From positions 1,054,001 through 1,118,000 of the forward strand of contig NZ_CP030118.1 in the NCBI RefSeq assembly GCF_006968745.1: a stretch of 64,000 bases of DNA, given 5' to 3'. The DNA comes from Brasilonema sennae CENA114 (lineage in GTDB: Bacteria > Cyanobacteriota > Cyanobacteriia > Cyanobacteriales > Nostocaceae). The translations under genes were made by a program, and so were the position numbers. The notes beneath the pieces were generated by a model, which was given only the letters and a program-made list of their open reading frames with translations, had not been told where the DNA came from and did not search any database. This document shows, piece after piece, positions 48,128 through 56,632 of the stretch; position 1 is the first letter of the stretch, and each line of letters starts with the position of its first letter.

Positions 48128-48862
48128 ATGTTAAAGACTGTTACTATTACTAGTGAAGATATTCTTCAACAAGTCAAGCTATCTTGTAAAACTCCTGAGA
48201 TTCTCCAAGAAATTATCACCCGTAAAATTGTTGTAGCTGCTACTGAGGAGATTGGCATTGAGGTAGAAGATCAAGCACTCCAGAAAACTGCAGATACATT
48301 GCGGTTCATTAATCACCTTAAAAGTGCTGAACAGACATGGCTATGGCTACAAAAGCATCACCTTTCTATAGATGATTTTGAAAAAATCGCATATAACAAC
48401 TTCATTTATGGAGAGTTGGCAAAACATCTCTTTGCAGATAAAATTGAACCCTATTTCTTTGAAAATCAACTAGACTATGTTGGTGCAGTCATATACGAAC
48501 TAGTCTTAGATGACGAAGATTTAGCAATAGAACTTTATTACACCATAAAAGAAGGTGAAATGAGTTTTTATGATGTTGCTCACACATATATCCAAGACAC
48601 AGAGTTACGCCGAAAATGCGGATATCGGGGAATAGTACATCGTAAAGATTTAAAGCCAGAAATTTCTGCTGCTGTCTTTGCTGCTAAGCCACCTCAGCTT
48701 CTCAAACCAATTGTGACGTCTTCAGGAATAAATTTAATTCTTGTGGAAGAAATAGTTCAACCAGAATTAGATGAGAAGTTACGTAACCAAATCATTGCAG
48801 ATTATTTTTCAGAGTGGGTTAAACAACAAATCTATCAGATGGAAATCATTCCAGATTTTTAA
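48128..48862 (+). CDS. Parvulin (PpiC/SurA)-like peptidyl-prolyl isomerase of the export operon
   Basis: A 244-residue protein. The N-terminal ~110 residues are helical and SurA-like. The C-terminal parvulin domain shows CGYRGIVHRKDLKPEISAAV and PIVTSSGINLILVEEIVQP. There is no signal peptide, so it probably works in the cytosol. Genes like this travel with C39 exporters and HlyD in cyanobacterial bacteriocin-type clusters and may hold or fold the precursor peptide; that role is inferred. Confidence 0.85.
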   Translation: MLKTVTITSEDILQQVKLSCKTPEILQEIITRKIVVAATEEIGIEVEDQALQKTADTLRFINHLKSAEQTWLWLQKHHLSIDDFEKIAYNNFIYGELAKHLFADKIEPYFFENQLDYVGAVIYELVLDDEDLAIELYYTIKEGEMSFYDVAHTYIQDTELRRKCGYRGIVHRKDLKPEISAAVFAAKPPQLLKPIVTSSGINLILVEEIVQPELDEKLRNQIIADYFSEWVKQQIYQMEIIPDF

Positions 48863-49676
48863 TCATACAACAAAGTGATTCCTAGTTCTGGCGACTGACA
48901 AATTTTGATTTAATAAAGTTCCTGCATCTTTTTTATTAAGATGCAGGATGTTCTCTGTTATAGGTTTAACTTTATCTTGCCTTCTCCTGTTTACTATACT
49001 CTACTATTTACTCTCGTTTTTCAAGGTTGGAATGACTACTAAAAAGACAAAAAGGATGCAGTTATATTTATTATATAGGAATTCGGTTTGATTTATGTTA
49101 GCTTGCGTGGCGGAGCCATACTAACTCGTGGGGGTGCTTAACGCTTAACGCTTAACAGAAAAAATACTGTTGGGGGTATACCTAGGTTTCACAAAAATTA
49201 AATAGGAGTTTTATATATTTTTGAACCAAATACTTATCTGAGTAGCACATAATTAAAACAATTGTGTCTATTTTTTGGGGTCATCCCGATTTTTCAAAAA
49301 CAGAATGACAGATATAGGGCTACGAATTTGTGCAATGTGGTTTAAATAGGTAGGTACAAAATATCAGTTCAGCAATAACTGCATCAGTTATGTCAGTTCT
49401 ATCTATACTTTGCAGTTGATTTACATCTTAATTTTATATACACGTATAACTTGTTATGACTCCAACTCCTCTAATTCGGCGTTTTTTGACTAGTTAGCCC
49501 ATAGCTAATTAAATTAGTGCTAATTTCAATCAAAGCGAAAATGTAACTATTCTGTCCAAAAGCCTAGTTAAAAATACTTGAATCATATGAGTTTATTACT
49601 TAAGCTGGTAATCAGCAATAAAACATTTCTGTTTTGTTGAAAAACACAAATAATTCTTACTTAGAGGTAAATTAAA
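48863..49676 (+). promoter_or_regulatory. Long leader region before the GG-peptide gene
   Basis: An 814-bp gap without a credible gene. It starts with a terminator-like hairpin (48921-48947) and contains the heptamer block gcttaacgcttaacgcttaac (49136-49156). The last part is AT-rich. The peptide gene is preceded by agaggtaaattaaaATG. The peptide therefore probably has its own promoter. Confidence 0.45.
48921..48947 (+). terminator. Terminator of the exporter-HlyD-PPIase operon
   Basis: Perfect 10-bp arms cctgcatctt / aagatgcagg with a 7-nt loop, 58 bp after the PPIase stop codon. A moderately T-rich tract follows. Confidence 0.65.
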
Positions 49677-49922
49677 ATGGCTCACATTACTTTTGGAAAT
49701 CTAGAATCTGCTAACGCTGATTTGTTTTTTGAGAATCCTGAAAGTTTCATCACCGAATTAGGTGCTGACGAAACTGGTAAAATTCAAGGTGGATTACTAG
49801 ATAATATCAGTCTACTAAATGGTAATACTGTAGGAGTTGCTGCACCAATTAACTTATTGGGTAACCAGGGCGGTGATAATGATGGTATTGACAATAAAGT
49901 AACATATCCTGTGCGATACTAA
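49677..49922 (+). CDS. Double-glycine leader peptide (candidate RiPP/bacteriocin precursor)
   Basis: An 81-residue peptide. The leader ends FITELGADETGKIQGG (Gly38-Gly39), with hydrophobic residues at -4 (Ile36), -12 (Leu28) and -15 (Ile25) as C39 peptidases prefer. The predicted 42-residue product begins LLDNISLLNG, is rich in Asn, Gly and Asp, and ends with TYPVRY. It has no Cys, so no lanthionine or disulphide, and few Ser/Thr. It lies between the export genes and an MccB-like enzyme gene, both natural partners. A ribosome-binding site (agaggt) is present. No known bacteriocin family was recognised in the core. Confidence 0.85.
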   Translation: MAHITFGNLESANADLFFENPESFITELGADETGKIQGGLLDNISLLNGNTVGVAAPINLLGNQGGDNDGIDNKVTYPVRY

Positions 49923-50471
49923 GAACCTGAGACGTTGCTTAACAGGTAACGCTTGACAACATAGATACAAGCTGAATCTAAGCTAACTGCAAATTTCATT
50001 ACTGAACTTACTTGCTTGTAGTCTGTCCAATGTTCTAAAAAATTGTGTCAAAAAAACTGTATTCAGTTAAGTACGAATACTTGCTCGGCTCTAAAACATC
50101 AATTCAATAATTCAGAATAGTAATCGGAAGATGGAGATTTTAGTATTCCCTTTTCTAATATCTACTGGCTGAAGTCTATAAACTTGGCATTATTAAATTG
50201 ATGTTTCAGACGACACAAAGAATACTTGTGACGACTATGTAAGCGCACTTTTTGCTTGAGTTGGGAGTCAGATAATCGATATCCTTACTCCCACTTCTTA
50301 CTTCCGAATGAATTGTCACCATAACTGCCATTAGCCAAACTACTAGAGAATAGCCAAAGTCATTTTTCTATTGGCTTTGGCTATTCTCTGTAAAATTTAT
50401 TCCTCGGCAATTACTATCAAATAATTTTCTGGATAAAGTTGCATTTTTTGTCTTTCCATATATGGGTAAGT
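49923..50471 (+). other. Gap between peptide gene and MccB-like gene
   Basis: About 550 bp. A strong hairpin at 50345-50389 ends it. No second GG-leader peptide and no convincing short frame ending in Asn (as in microcin C precursors) was found; only chance-sized frames are visible. Confidence 0.45.
50345..50389 (+). terminator. Terminator-like hairpin before the MccB-like gene
   Basis: Perfect 15-bp arms agagaatagccaaag / ctttggctattctct, with further inner pairing (ccaaagtcat / attggctttgg). It lies 423 bp after the peptide stop and 83 bp before the MccB-like start, so the latter may need its own promoter or read-through. Confidence 0.7.
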
Positions 50472-51488
50472 ATGAACATATTGAAGAAATACCAAGATGG
50501 AATAGCCTTGAAGCCTAGTATATATTTATTTTTTCCATCAAAACAGAAAACATTACTAACAAATGGTCAACAGTGTTTTGTACTATCTAACATTCCTCAA
50601 GAGGTAGTGCAAGCATTAAAGCAAATGGTTGTAGGAACACAACTTAATACATTAGCATGTTTACTACCAGGGGATAGACTTGAAAAAGTTATCTCACTTT
50701 TGGATTCTAAGGGTGTCGTAAGACCTTTATACACAAACGAATTTAAAGAAACACCCTTCGAGAAGCAAGTCGAATTTTTTTCAGATTTCGTTGACGATCC
50801 CAATGCTGCACAACAAAAGCTTTCAAAACAGTCTGTGTGTATCATTGGTTGTGGTGGAGGTGGAAATATTGCAGTTCAACATCTGGTAGCTGCTGGGATT
50901 AAAAACTTTATATTACTCGACGATGATACTGTGAATATAACAAACTTTAACCGTCAGTTTTGTTTTAGTCAGACTGATCTTGGTACACCGAAGGTTGAAG
51001 CACTGCATAACTATATTTTAGCGAGAAACTCTAATACAAAAATCCATACTCGTAAAATCAGGATTAATTCAATCGAAGATTTATACACAGGTTTAAAAGA
51101 CTTAGAAAAGCCAGATTTTATTTTGTGTTGTGCTGACACACCACCAATTACTATTGGGTCATGGATAGTACAGTATTGCATACAGGAAAATGTACCATGT
51201 ATGTTCTCAGGTGTGGGAGTTTATCATGGCATCGTAGGTCCATTATTGACTCACAAGAGCCATATGGAAAAGTTTCTTCAGCACAATAAAGAACTGGAAA
51301 AGGGGCTGGATGATAATTCTTCAACAGTTGTATCATCGTCAATTTCATATCTCAATACTTTGATAGCAACTTTGATGATTTCAGATGTAATCAAGTTTCT
51401 TTCAAGTATTAGTCAGCCGCTCTCTCTGAATGCGACTTTACAATATAATCCTAATAAGGGTAATTTGGTCAAAATTGCTGAATGGTAG
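50472..51488 (+). CDS. MccB-like E1 (ThiF-fold) peptide adenylyltransferase, zinc cysteines absent
   Basis: A 338-residue enzyme with the length and plan of MccB, which adenylates the microcin C peptide. The N-terminal ~95 residues look like the winged-helix peptide clamp/RRE. The E1 domain has the nucleotide loop IIGCGGGGNIAV (Gly motif 126-131), LLDDDTV, NFNRQ (Arg161), Lys174 and CADTPP (Asp222). The end reads SDVIKFLSSISQPLSLNATL, matching the C-terminal MccB stretch. The two CxxC pairs that bind zinc in MccB are absent. ATG 50472 is chosen over an upstream TTG. It probably modifies the neighbouring GG peptide (inference). Confidence 0.8.
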   Translation: MNILKKYQDGIALKPSIYLFFPSKQKTLLTNGQQCFVLSNIPQEVVQALKQMVVGTQLNTLACLLPGDRLEKVISLLDSKGVVRPLYTNEFKETPFEKQVEFFSDFVDDPNAAQQKLSKQSVCIIGCGGGGNIAVQHLVAAGIKNFILLDDDTVNITNFNRQFCFSQTDLGTPKVEALHNYILARNSNTKIHTRKIRINSIEDLYTGLKDLEKPDFILCCADTPPITIGSWIVQYCIQENVPCMFSGVGVYHGIVGPLLTHKSHMEKFLQHNKELEKGLDDNSSTVVSSSISYLNTLIATLMISDVIKFLSSISQPLSLNATLQYNPNKGNLVKIAEW

Positions 51489-51543
51489 AAAAAAACAGCA
51501 CAAATAAGCGCTACTTACTTCTTGATATCTTATGGTGGCTCGT

Positions 51544-51702
51544 GGCTCAAGTCCATTAAAACTCAGATCTTGCACCAGTATCAACAACAAGGCAGAACCT
51601 CGATATCTCGTTCCCAGGCTGAGCCTGGGAACGAGGGTTGGGAGGCTCAGCCTCCCGATTATTGAGAATAGTGCAAGATCTCAGTTAAAATCAACTTGAG
51701 CC
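51544..51702. mobile_element. 159-bp MITE-like element
   Basis: Imperfect ~32-bp inverted ends (ggctcaagtccattaaaact... at 51544-51575 and its complement at 51671-51702) surround two palindromes: tcgttcccaggct/agcctgggaacga (51608-51634) and gggaggctcagcctccc. No coding capacity. The inner hairpin resembles the one at 7461-7481. Confidence 0.65.
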
Positions 51703-51739
51703 GTTAAATAAGAGTTTCAAGTCATAACACTCTCTCTAC

Positions 51740-53005
51740 TTATCCGCGATCGCGTTCCCAATCACCAATGACTTTCTGCAAGTACCACTCCTCAGACATT
51801 CCAGGATAGTCATACTTCGCTTGATCAATCAATCTTTGCGCCATTTCCCAATATCCCCCAACCAATCTCAACAGACGTTGTCGTAGCAAGTTAGACTTTG
51901 CTTCTTTGGAGTTAGAACTGGGAGAGTGAATTTTATTGAGACTATCTAAAACTTGTTGGTAATTTTCCCAATCTTCTTTTTCACAAAACAGACTTGCTGC
52001 ACGCTGATAATCTTCAACAGCACGTTCCATTTCTTCTAAGCAAGTGTAGGCAATGCCACGATTGTAGTAAGCTGTTGCATCATCGGGATTTATTTGCAAT
52101 GCTTGGCTATAGTCGTTGATTGCACCAAGATAATACCCCATGACTCGATAGGCATTGCCTCTGGCAACATACAGCATTGCATCTTGGGGTTGCATTTGGA
52201 GTGCTTGATTGAAATCAGCGATCGCCCCTTGATGATCTCCCAAAGAAGAACGCGCTTTTCCTCGGTTGCGATAGACGATCGCATCCTCAAAATTCAGTCG
52301 CAGCGCTTGGTTGAAATCAGAGATCGCCTCCCGATAGTTACCCAACTTGCAACGCACCACCCCTCGACAACAGTAGGCTTGTGCATCCTGTGAATCAACC
52401 CGCAAAGCCCAGTTTAAATCCTCCATTGCTTCGCGCGTGTCGCCTTTTTCTGCTTTTTCTAGCAACTGCGTGAAATATTCTTTTTCGGATTTGAGTGGCG
52501 CAATGATCGGACTTGGTTGTACAAAAGCAGGTTTTTGCTTTGGTTGAAGCTGTTTAATTTTTTCTAGACACTGGCGACAATTCTCTGTGTCGTTTTGTTG
52601 CAAATATAATTCTGCTGCTTTTTTAAAGCTGGCGATCGCATCTTGAATATACCCTTGTTTACGGTGCACGATTCCCCGTAAATTATAAGCAGCCGCATAA
52701 TTTACATTCAGACGAATAGCTTGCTCTACATCCGCAAGCGCCCCTGGCTGATTTTTCAGCGCCACTCGTGCTAAGGCGCGACAGTAATGAGCCTCTACAC
52801 TTTGAGGGTTAAGTTTCAGCGCTTCTGTGAAGTCAGAAACAGCATTCAACATTTCTCCTAAATCATAGTATGCTAAACCCCGTTGATAGTAAGCTTCGGC
52901 AAAGTAAGGCGCTAGCTGCAAAGCACGGGTAAATTCCTCAATGGCTTCAGCATAGTCTTTTTGCTTGGCTCTTTCCAATCCTTTATTGTAAAATTCGTCA
53001 TTCAT
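51740..53005 (-). CDS. Tetratricopeptide repeat protein
   Basis: A 421-residue cytosolic protein made of classic 34-residue TPRs: three in the N-terminal part (FAEAYYQRGLAYYDLGEMLN and following) and four more at about 185-340 (AQAYCCRGVVRCKLGNYREA; AIVYRNRGKARSSLGDHQGA). A linker with Lys/Gln/Pro separates the arrays. The C-terminal ~80 residues end WYLQKVIGDWERDRG. No enzyme domain is present. A scaffold role is likely; the partner is unknown. Confidence 0.85.
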   Translation of the reverse strand: MNDEFYNKGLERAKQKDYAEAIEEFTRALQLAPYFAEAYYQRGLAYYDLGEMLNAVSDFTEALKLNPQSVEAHYCRALARVALKNQPGALADVEQAIRLNVNYAAAYNLRGIVHRKQGYIQDAIASFKKAAELYLQQNDTENCRQCLEKIKQLQPKQKPAFVQPSPIIAPLKSEKEYFTQLLEKAEKGDTREAMEDLNWALRVDSQDAQAYCCRGVVRCKLGNYREAISDFNQALRLNFEDAIVYRNRGKARSSLGDHQGAIADFNQALQMQPQDAMLYVARGNAYRVMGYYLGAINDYSQALQINPDDATAYYNRGIAYTCLEEMERAVEDYQRAASLFCEKEDWENYQQVLDSLNKIHSPSSNSKEAKSNLLRQRLLRLVGGYWEMAQRLIDQAKYDYPGMSEEWYLQKVIGDWERDRG

Positions 53006-53122
53006 GGCGTTTATTTGAACAATGAAGTCAGGATACAGGTTGAAAAGTGAAATACTTTAATCTTTACACTCATACTTAAATCTTCCGTTGACTCATTTCA
53101 AATTGTTAATAAAAATCACCAA

Positions 53123-53968
53123 ATGACTAACGACTACCTTTACCGCTACCCACCTTTATATCCTGGTGTCTTGCTCAGACGCTACAAGCGATTTTTTGCT
53201 GATGTTGAACTTGCTTCTGGAGAAATTGTAACAGCCCACTGCCCGAATACAGGACCAATGACAGGAGTTTGTACTCCTGGTAGCGCAGTGCAGCTGTCTT
53301 ACACTGATAATCCTAACCGCAAACTTCCCTATACCTGGGAAATGATCCAGGTACACGACAACGAACCTACATGGGTAGGTATAAATACAAATCTTCCCAA
53401 TAGGATTATCAAATTAGCTTTAGAAACATACCTTTTTCCACAATTGGGAAACTATAGCCAAATTCGTCCTGAAGTTTCCTATGGAGAAAATAAATCAAGT
53501 CGGGTAGATTTCTTGTTATCTCCACATACAAACATCAACGTCCCATCTAGCGATTTGTTTTTAAAAAGTGATAATTTACTTTTAACAAAAAATCCTTGTC
53601 CTATATATCTCGAAGTCAAAAATACAACTTGGGCGCATGGGAAATTAGCACTATTTCCAGACACAGAAACAACGCGAGGACAAAAGCATTTGCGAGAACT
53701 GACAGCACTCTTACCTCAAAATCGTGCCGTTATGCTTTACTTTATAAATCGAAGCGATTGCACTGAATTTGCCCCTGGCGATAGTACTGATCCTGTATAT
53801 GGTAAATTATTCAGGCTTGGTATCGAGCTTGGTTTAGAGATTTTGCCTTGTCGTTTTGAAGTTAACCGAGAAGGTGTGCGTTATTTAGGTTTAGCAGAAT
53901 GCAAGTTTGGAACTGCTGTCTGTATTTCTACTGAAGAACCTGCTGTAAAGCGTGCAATAATTCCTTAA
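53123..53968 (+). CDS. sfsA: SfsA family DNA-binding/nuclease-like protein
   Basis: A 281-residue SfsA: LYPGVLLRRYKRFFADVELA near the N-terminus, AHCPNTGPMTG, the acidic/Lys core IYLEVKNTTWAHGKLALFPD, and TTRGQKHLRELTAL. The fold is nuclease-like (E-x-K in EVKN). SfsA was named for stimulating sugar fermentation genes; its biochemical role is unclear. It is longer than usual (about 240) because of an insert after FLLSPH (about 133-155). Its 3' end overlaps the convergent hybrid kinase gene by 41 bp. Confidence 0.93.
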   Translation: MTNDYLYRYPPLYPGVLLRRYKRFFADVELASGEIVTAHCPNTGPMTGVCTPGSAVQLSYTDNPNRKLPYTWEMIQVHDNEPTWVGINTNLPNRIIKLALETYLFPQLGNYSQIRPEVSYGENKSSRVDFLLSPHTNINVPSSDLFLKSDNLLLTKNPCPIYLEVKNTTWAHGKLALFPDTETTRGQKHLRELTALLPQNRAVMLYFINRSDCTEFAPGDSTDPVYGKLFRLGIELGLEILPCRFEVNREGVRYLGLAECKFGTAVCISTEEPAVKRAIIP

Positions 53969-56168
53969 CTGTGTAAGGCTTCGGTAGAAATGATTTGACA
54001 TTATTGCCCACTGTAGGCAGTTTAGTGGTGAACATCAGTCCACTAGTAGCAAGAATTTTAACTTGTGGATTGATTTTTTCCAAAGTACGCATGACGGTTA
54101 AACCATCTAGCGCAGGTAGCATCATATCAATCAACACAGCACTAATTTCGTTCTTATGTTGAGCATATACGGCGATCGCCTCAATACCATCGCTCGCAGT
54201 CAGAATTTGATAGTTGTATGCTTCTAATGAAGCTTTGGTAATTTCTTGAATTGACGGTTCATCATCTACAATCAGAATAACTTCTCCATGTCCTGCAAGA
54301 ATTTCTAATTCTTGTACCTGTTGTGTTTCGGTTCCCTGCACTGCTGGTAAGTAAACCTTAAAGTGTGTACCAGATCCCACCTCACTGCACACGTTGACAA
54401 AACCACCATGACTTTTGATAATACCCATAACAGTGGAAAGACCTAGTCCTGTTCCTTTACCTTGTTCTTTGGTTGTGAAAAATGGCTCGAAAATTCTATC
54501 GATGACTTCACGAGGAATACCAACTCCAGTATCTGAAACAGTTATGACTATGTAAGGTCCAGTTTTTGCCTCCAGATGCATTTGAGAATAGTATTCATCA
54601 ATAAAAAAATTCTCAGCAGAGATAGTTAAAGTCCCATTGCCCGTCATAGCATCACGAGCATTGACACAAAGGTTCATTAACACCTGATGAAGTTGTGTGC
54701 CATCTCCAGAAACCATCCACAAATCTTTTGCTATTTCTGTGTAGACTTCGATGGATTTTGGAAATGTTTCTCTAAGAATTTTTGTGACTTCGCTGATCAG
54801 GTGTTTGGGTTGTAAAGTCATGCGCTTTCCTTCCACACCTCGCGCGAATGACAAAACCTGCTTGACGAGTTCAGCTCCTCGTTTGGCACTATTTTCTAGT
54901 ATTTCTAGCAGGTGCTTATCTTGCTCGTAGACGTGAGGGAATTTTAGCGGTAATAATTGAGCCACTGCTAAAATTGGCGTGAGAATATTGTTCAAGTCAT
55001 GAGCAATACCACTAGCCAAAGTGCCAAGACTTTCCAAACGTTGAGCGCGGAACAATTGCGCTTCCAAAAGTTTTTTCTCGGTAATATCTGTGTCAACAGT
55101 CAGAATAGACTTGGGGTTTCTGTTTTCATCACATACTAACGTCCGGCGGCTGGCTACAAGAACTTCTTTGCCATTTTTAGTTACTTTAGTAATCTCGCCT
55201 TGCCACTTTCCTTTGCTCATAACAATCGAAAGAGCAGCGTCCATTTCTGATGACTGTTCCTTGTACAAAAGTTGATTAGCATTTTTACCAATCACCTCTT
55301 GAGCTTGCCATCCGTAAAGATTTTCTGCACCTTGACTCCAGAATATAATGCAGTTATTTAAATCTCGCACAAAAATTGCATCAGTCGTGACATTAAGCAA
55401 AGCCGCTTGTTGGCGAATTTGTTCAAGAGCAAGTTTACGTTCACTAATATCGATGCTAGCGCCGGTGATACCTACGATTTCTTGCGACTCATTGCGTAAT
55501 GGTTCTACAGTTAAGTCGTAATATCGTTTTCCTTGAGCGGTTGCGATAGAAACTTCCTCTCTAGTTCCTATACCTGTGGTAAGTACACCACGTTTAATAC
55601 TTGTGAAACGTTCAGCATCTTCTGCACAAATCAAATCGCAATCTTGTTTGCCTATCATTTCCTCAGGTGTAGAGCCAAGATTGGCATTGTAAACCCAGGT
55701 GTAGCGTAACTCTTTATCCTGGTTAAAAACAATAATTGGCGAATTTTTTAGGGCAACCCGAAATCGCTCCTCACTTTGTCGCAATGCTTCCTCTGTTCGC
55801 TGACGCTCAATAGCATAGCGCATTGAGCGCACTAGTAAGTCACCATTAACTTGTCCCTTAACTAAATAATCTTGCGCTCCCTGTTGCATAGCTTTAATTG
55901 CCAAGGTTTCATCATTAAAACCTGTCAGCACAATAATGGGAATGGCTGGAGCTTGATGATGGATTTTAATAAATGTTTGTAATCCTTGACTATCGGGAAG
56001 TAAAAGGTCTAGCAAAATGACATCAAAGCTTTCTTGCTCCAAAAAGCGCAGCGCTTCGTCCAGTTGCTCCGCCTGCTTCAAGTAGAACTTTACAGAAGTA
56101 ACATCTTGTAAAAACTCTTCTAAAAGAACGACATCACCAGGATTGTCTTCTACTAATAAAATTTTCAT
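53928..56168 (-). CDS. Hybrid histidine kinase (REC-PAS-PAS-HisKA-HATPase-REC)
   Basis: About 746 residues from [20 protein letters not shown]. An N-terminal receiver (about 1-120; [11 protein letters not shown]), two PAS domains (about 135-250 and 260-370), a HisKA with an atypical H-box [20 protein letters not shown], an HATPase ([22 protein letters not shown]), and a C-terminal receiver ([30 protein letters not shown]). It lacks transmembrane segments, so it senses in the cytosol. The start at 56168 is preferred over an upstream one because it begins directly with the receiver fold. It follows the Rcp1-like regulator gene by 20 bp, likely in one operon. Confidence 0.9.
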   Translation of the reverse strand: MKILLVEDNPGDVVLLEEFLQDVTSVKFYLKQAEQLDEALRFLEQESFDVILLDLLLPDSQGLQTFIKIHHQAPAIPIIVLTGFNDETLAIKAMQQGAQDYLVKGQVNGDLLVRSMRYAIERQRTEEALRQSEERFRVALKNSPIIVFNQDKELRYTWVYNANLGSTPEEMIGKQDCDLICAEDAERFTSIKRGVLTTGIGTREEVSIATAQGKRYYDLTVEPLRNESQEIVGITGASIDISERKLALEQIRQQAALLNVTTDAIFVRDLNNCIIFWSQGAENLYGWQAQEVIGKNANQLLYKEQSSEMDAALSIVMSKGKWQGEITKVTKNGKEVLVASRRTLVCDENRNPKSILTVDTDITEKKLLEAQLFRAQRLESLGTLASGIAHDLNNILTPILAVAQLLPLKFPHVYEQDKHLLEILENSAKRGAELVKQVLSFARGVEGKRMTLQPKHLISEVTKILRETFPKSIEVYTEIAKDLWMVSGDGTQLHQVLMNLCVNARDAMTGNGTLTISAENFFIDEYYSQMHLEAKTGPYIVITVSDTGVGIPREVIDRIFEPFFTTKEQGKGTGLGLSTVMGIIKSHGGFVNVCSEVGSGTHFKVYLPAVQGTETQQVQELEILAGHGEVILIVDDEPSIQEITKASLEAYNYQILTASDGIEAIAVYAQHKNEISAVLIDMMLPALDGLTVMRTLEKINPQVKILATSGLMFTTKLPTVGNNVKSFLPKPYTVKELLHALQQVLQ

Positions 56169-56188
56169 TATTTTATTGATTCGTTTCT

Positions 56189-56632
56189 TCACTCCGGTGG
56201 TAGCTTGACAACAGTGAACCAAAAATTTTCTATTGAATGTACTATTTTGACAAACTGATCAAAATCAACAGGTTTCGTAACATAGCAGTTAGCACAGAGG
56301 TTGTAAGCCTTTAAGACATCTTCCTCAGCTCTAGATGTTGTCAAAACAACTACGGGAATACGTTTAAGGGTATGATCTGCTTTAATTTCTTCTAGCACCT
56401 CCCTTCCATCTTTTCTAGGCAGGTTTAAATCAAGCAGGATGATATTAGGAGTGGGTACCTGAGTATAATTTTCCTGTTTGCGTAAGAATGCTATGGCTTC
56501 TACGCCATCCACCACGACATTCAAGTTCACGGAAATTTTGCTGTCTTCGAGAGCTATCTGGGTTAATCGCACATCGCCAGGGTTGTCTTCCACTAGCAAA
56601 ATCTCAATAGGCATGATTGATTCAAAGCTCAC
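56189..56632 (-). CDS. Rcp1-like single-domain response regulator
   Basis: A 147-residue receiver with acidic pocket [12 protein letters not shown], phosphoacceptor Asp in [13 protein letters not shown], Thr in [11 protein letters not shown] and Lys in YVTKPVDF. The VEDNPGD opening is typical of the regulators paired with cyanobacterial phytochromes (Rcp1) and related kinases. A GTG at 56632 overlaps the stop of the upstream kinase by 4 bp (GTGA), indicating translational coupling; ATG 56614 is an alternative start. Confidence 0.9.
   Translation of the reverse strand: MSFESIMPIEILLVEDNPGDVRLTQIALEDSKISVNLNVVVDGVEAIAFLRKQENYTQVPTPNIILLDLNLPRKDGREVLEEIKADHTLKRIPVVVLTTSRAEEDVLKAYNLCANCYVTKPVDFDQFVKIVHSIENFWFTVVKLPPE

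Noticed and set aside
49923..50471. A short MccA-like frame ending in Asn next to the MccB-like gene
   Set aside because: Only chance-sized frames such as an 8-codon MNCHHNCH are present; none ends in Asn with a ribosome-binding site.
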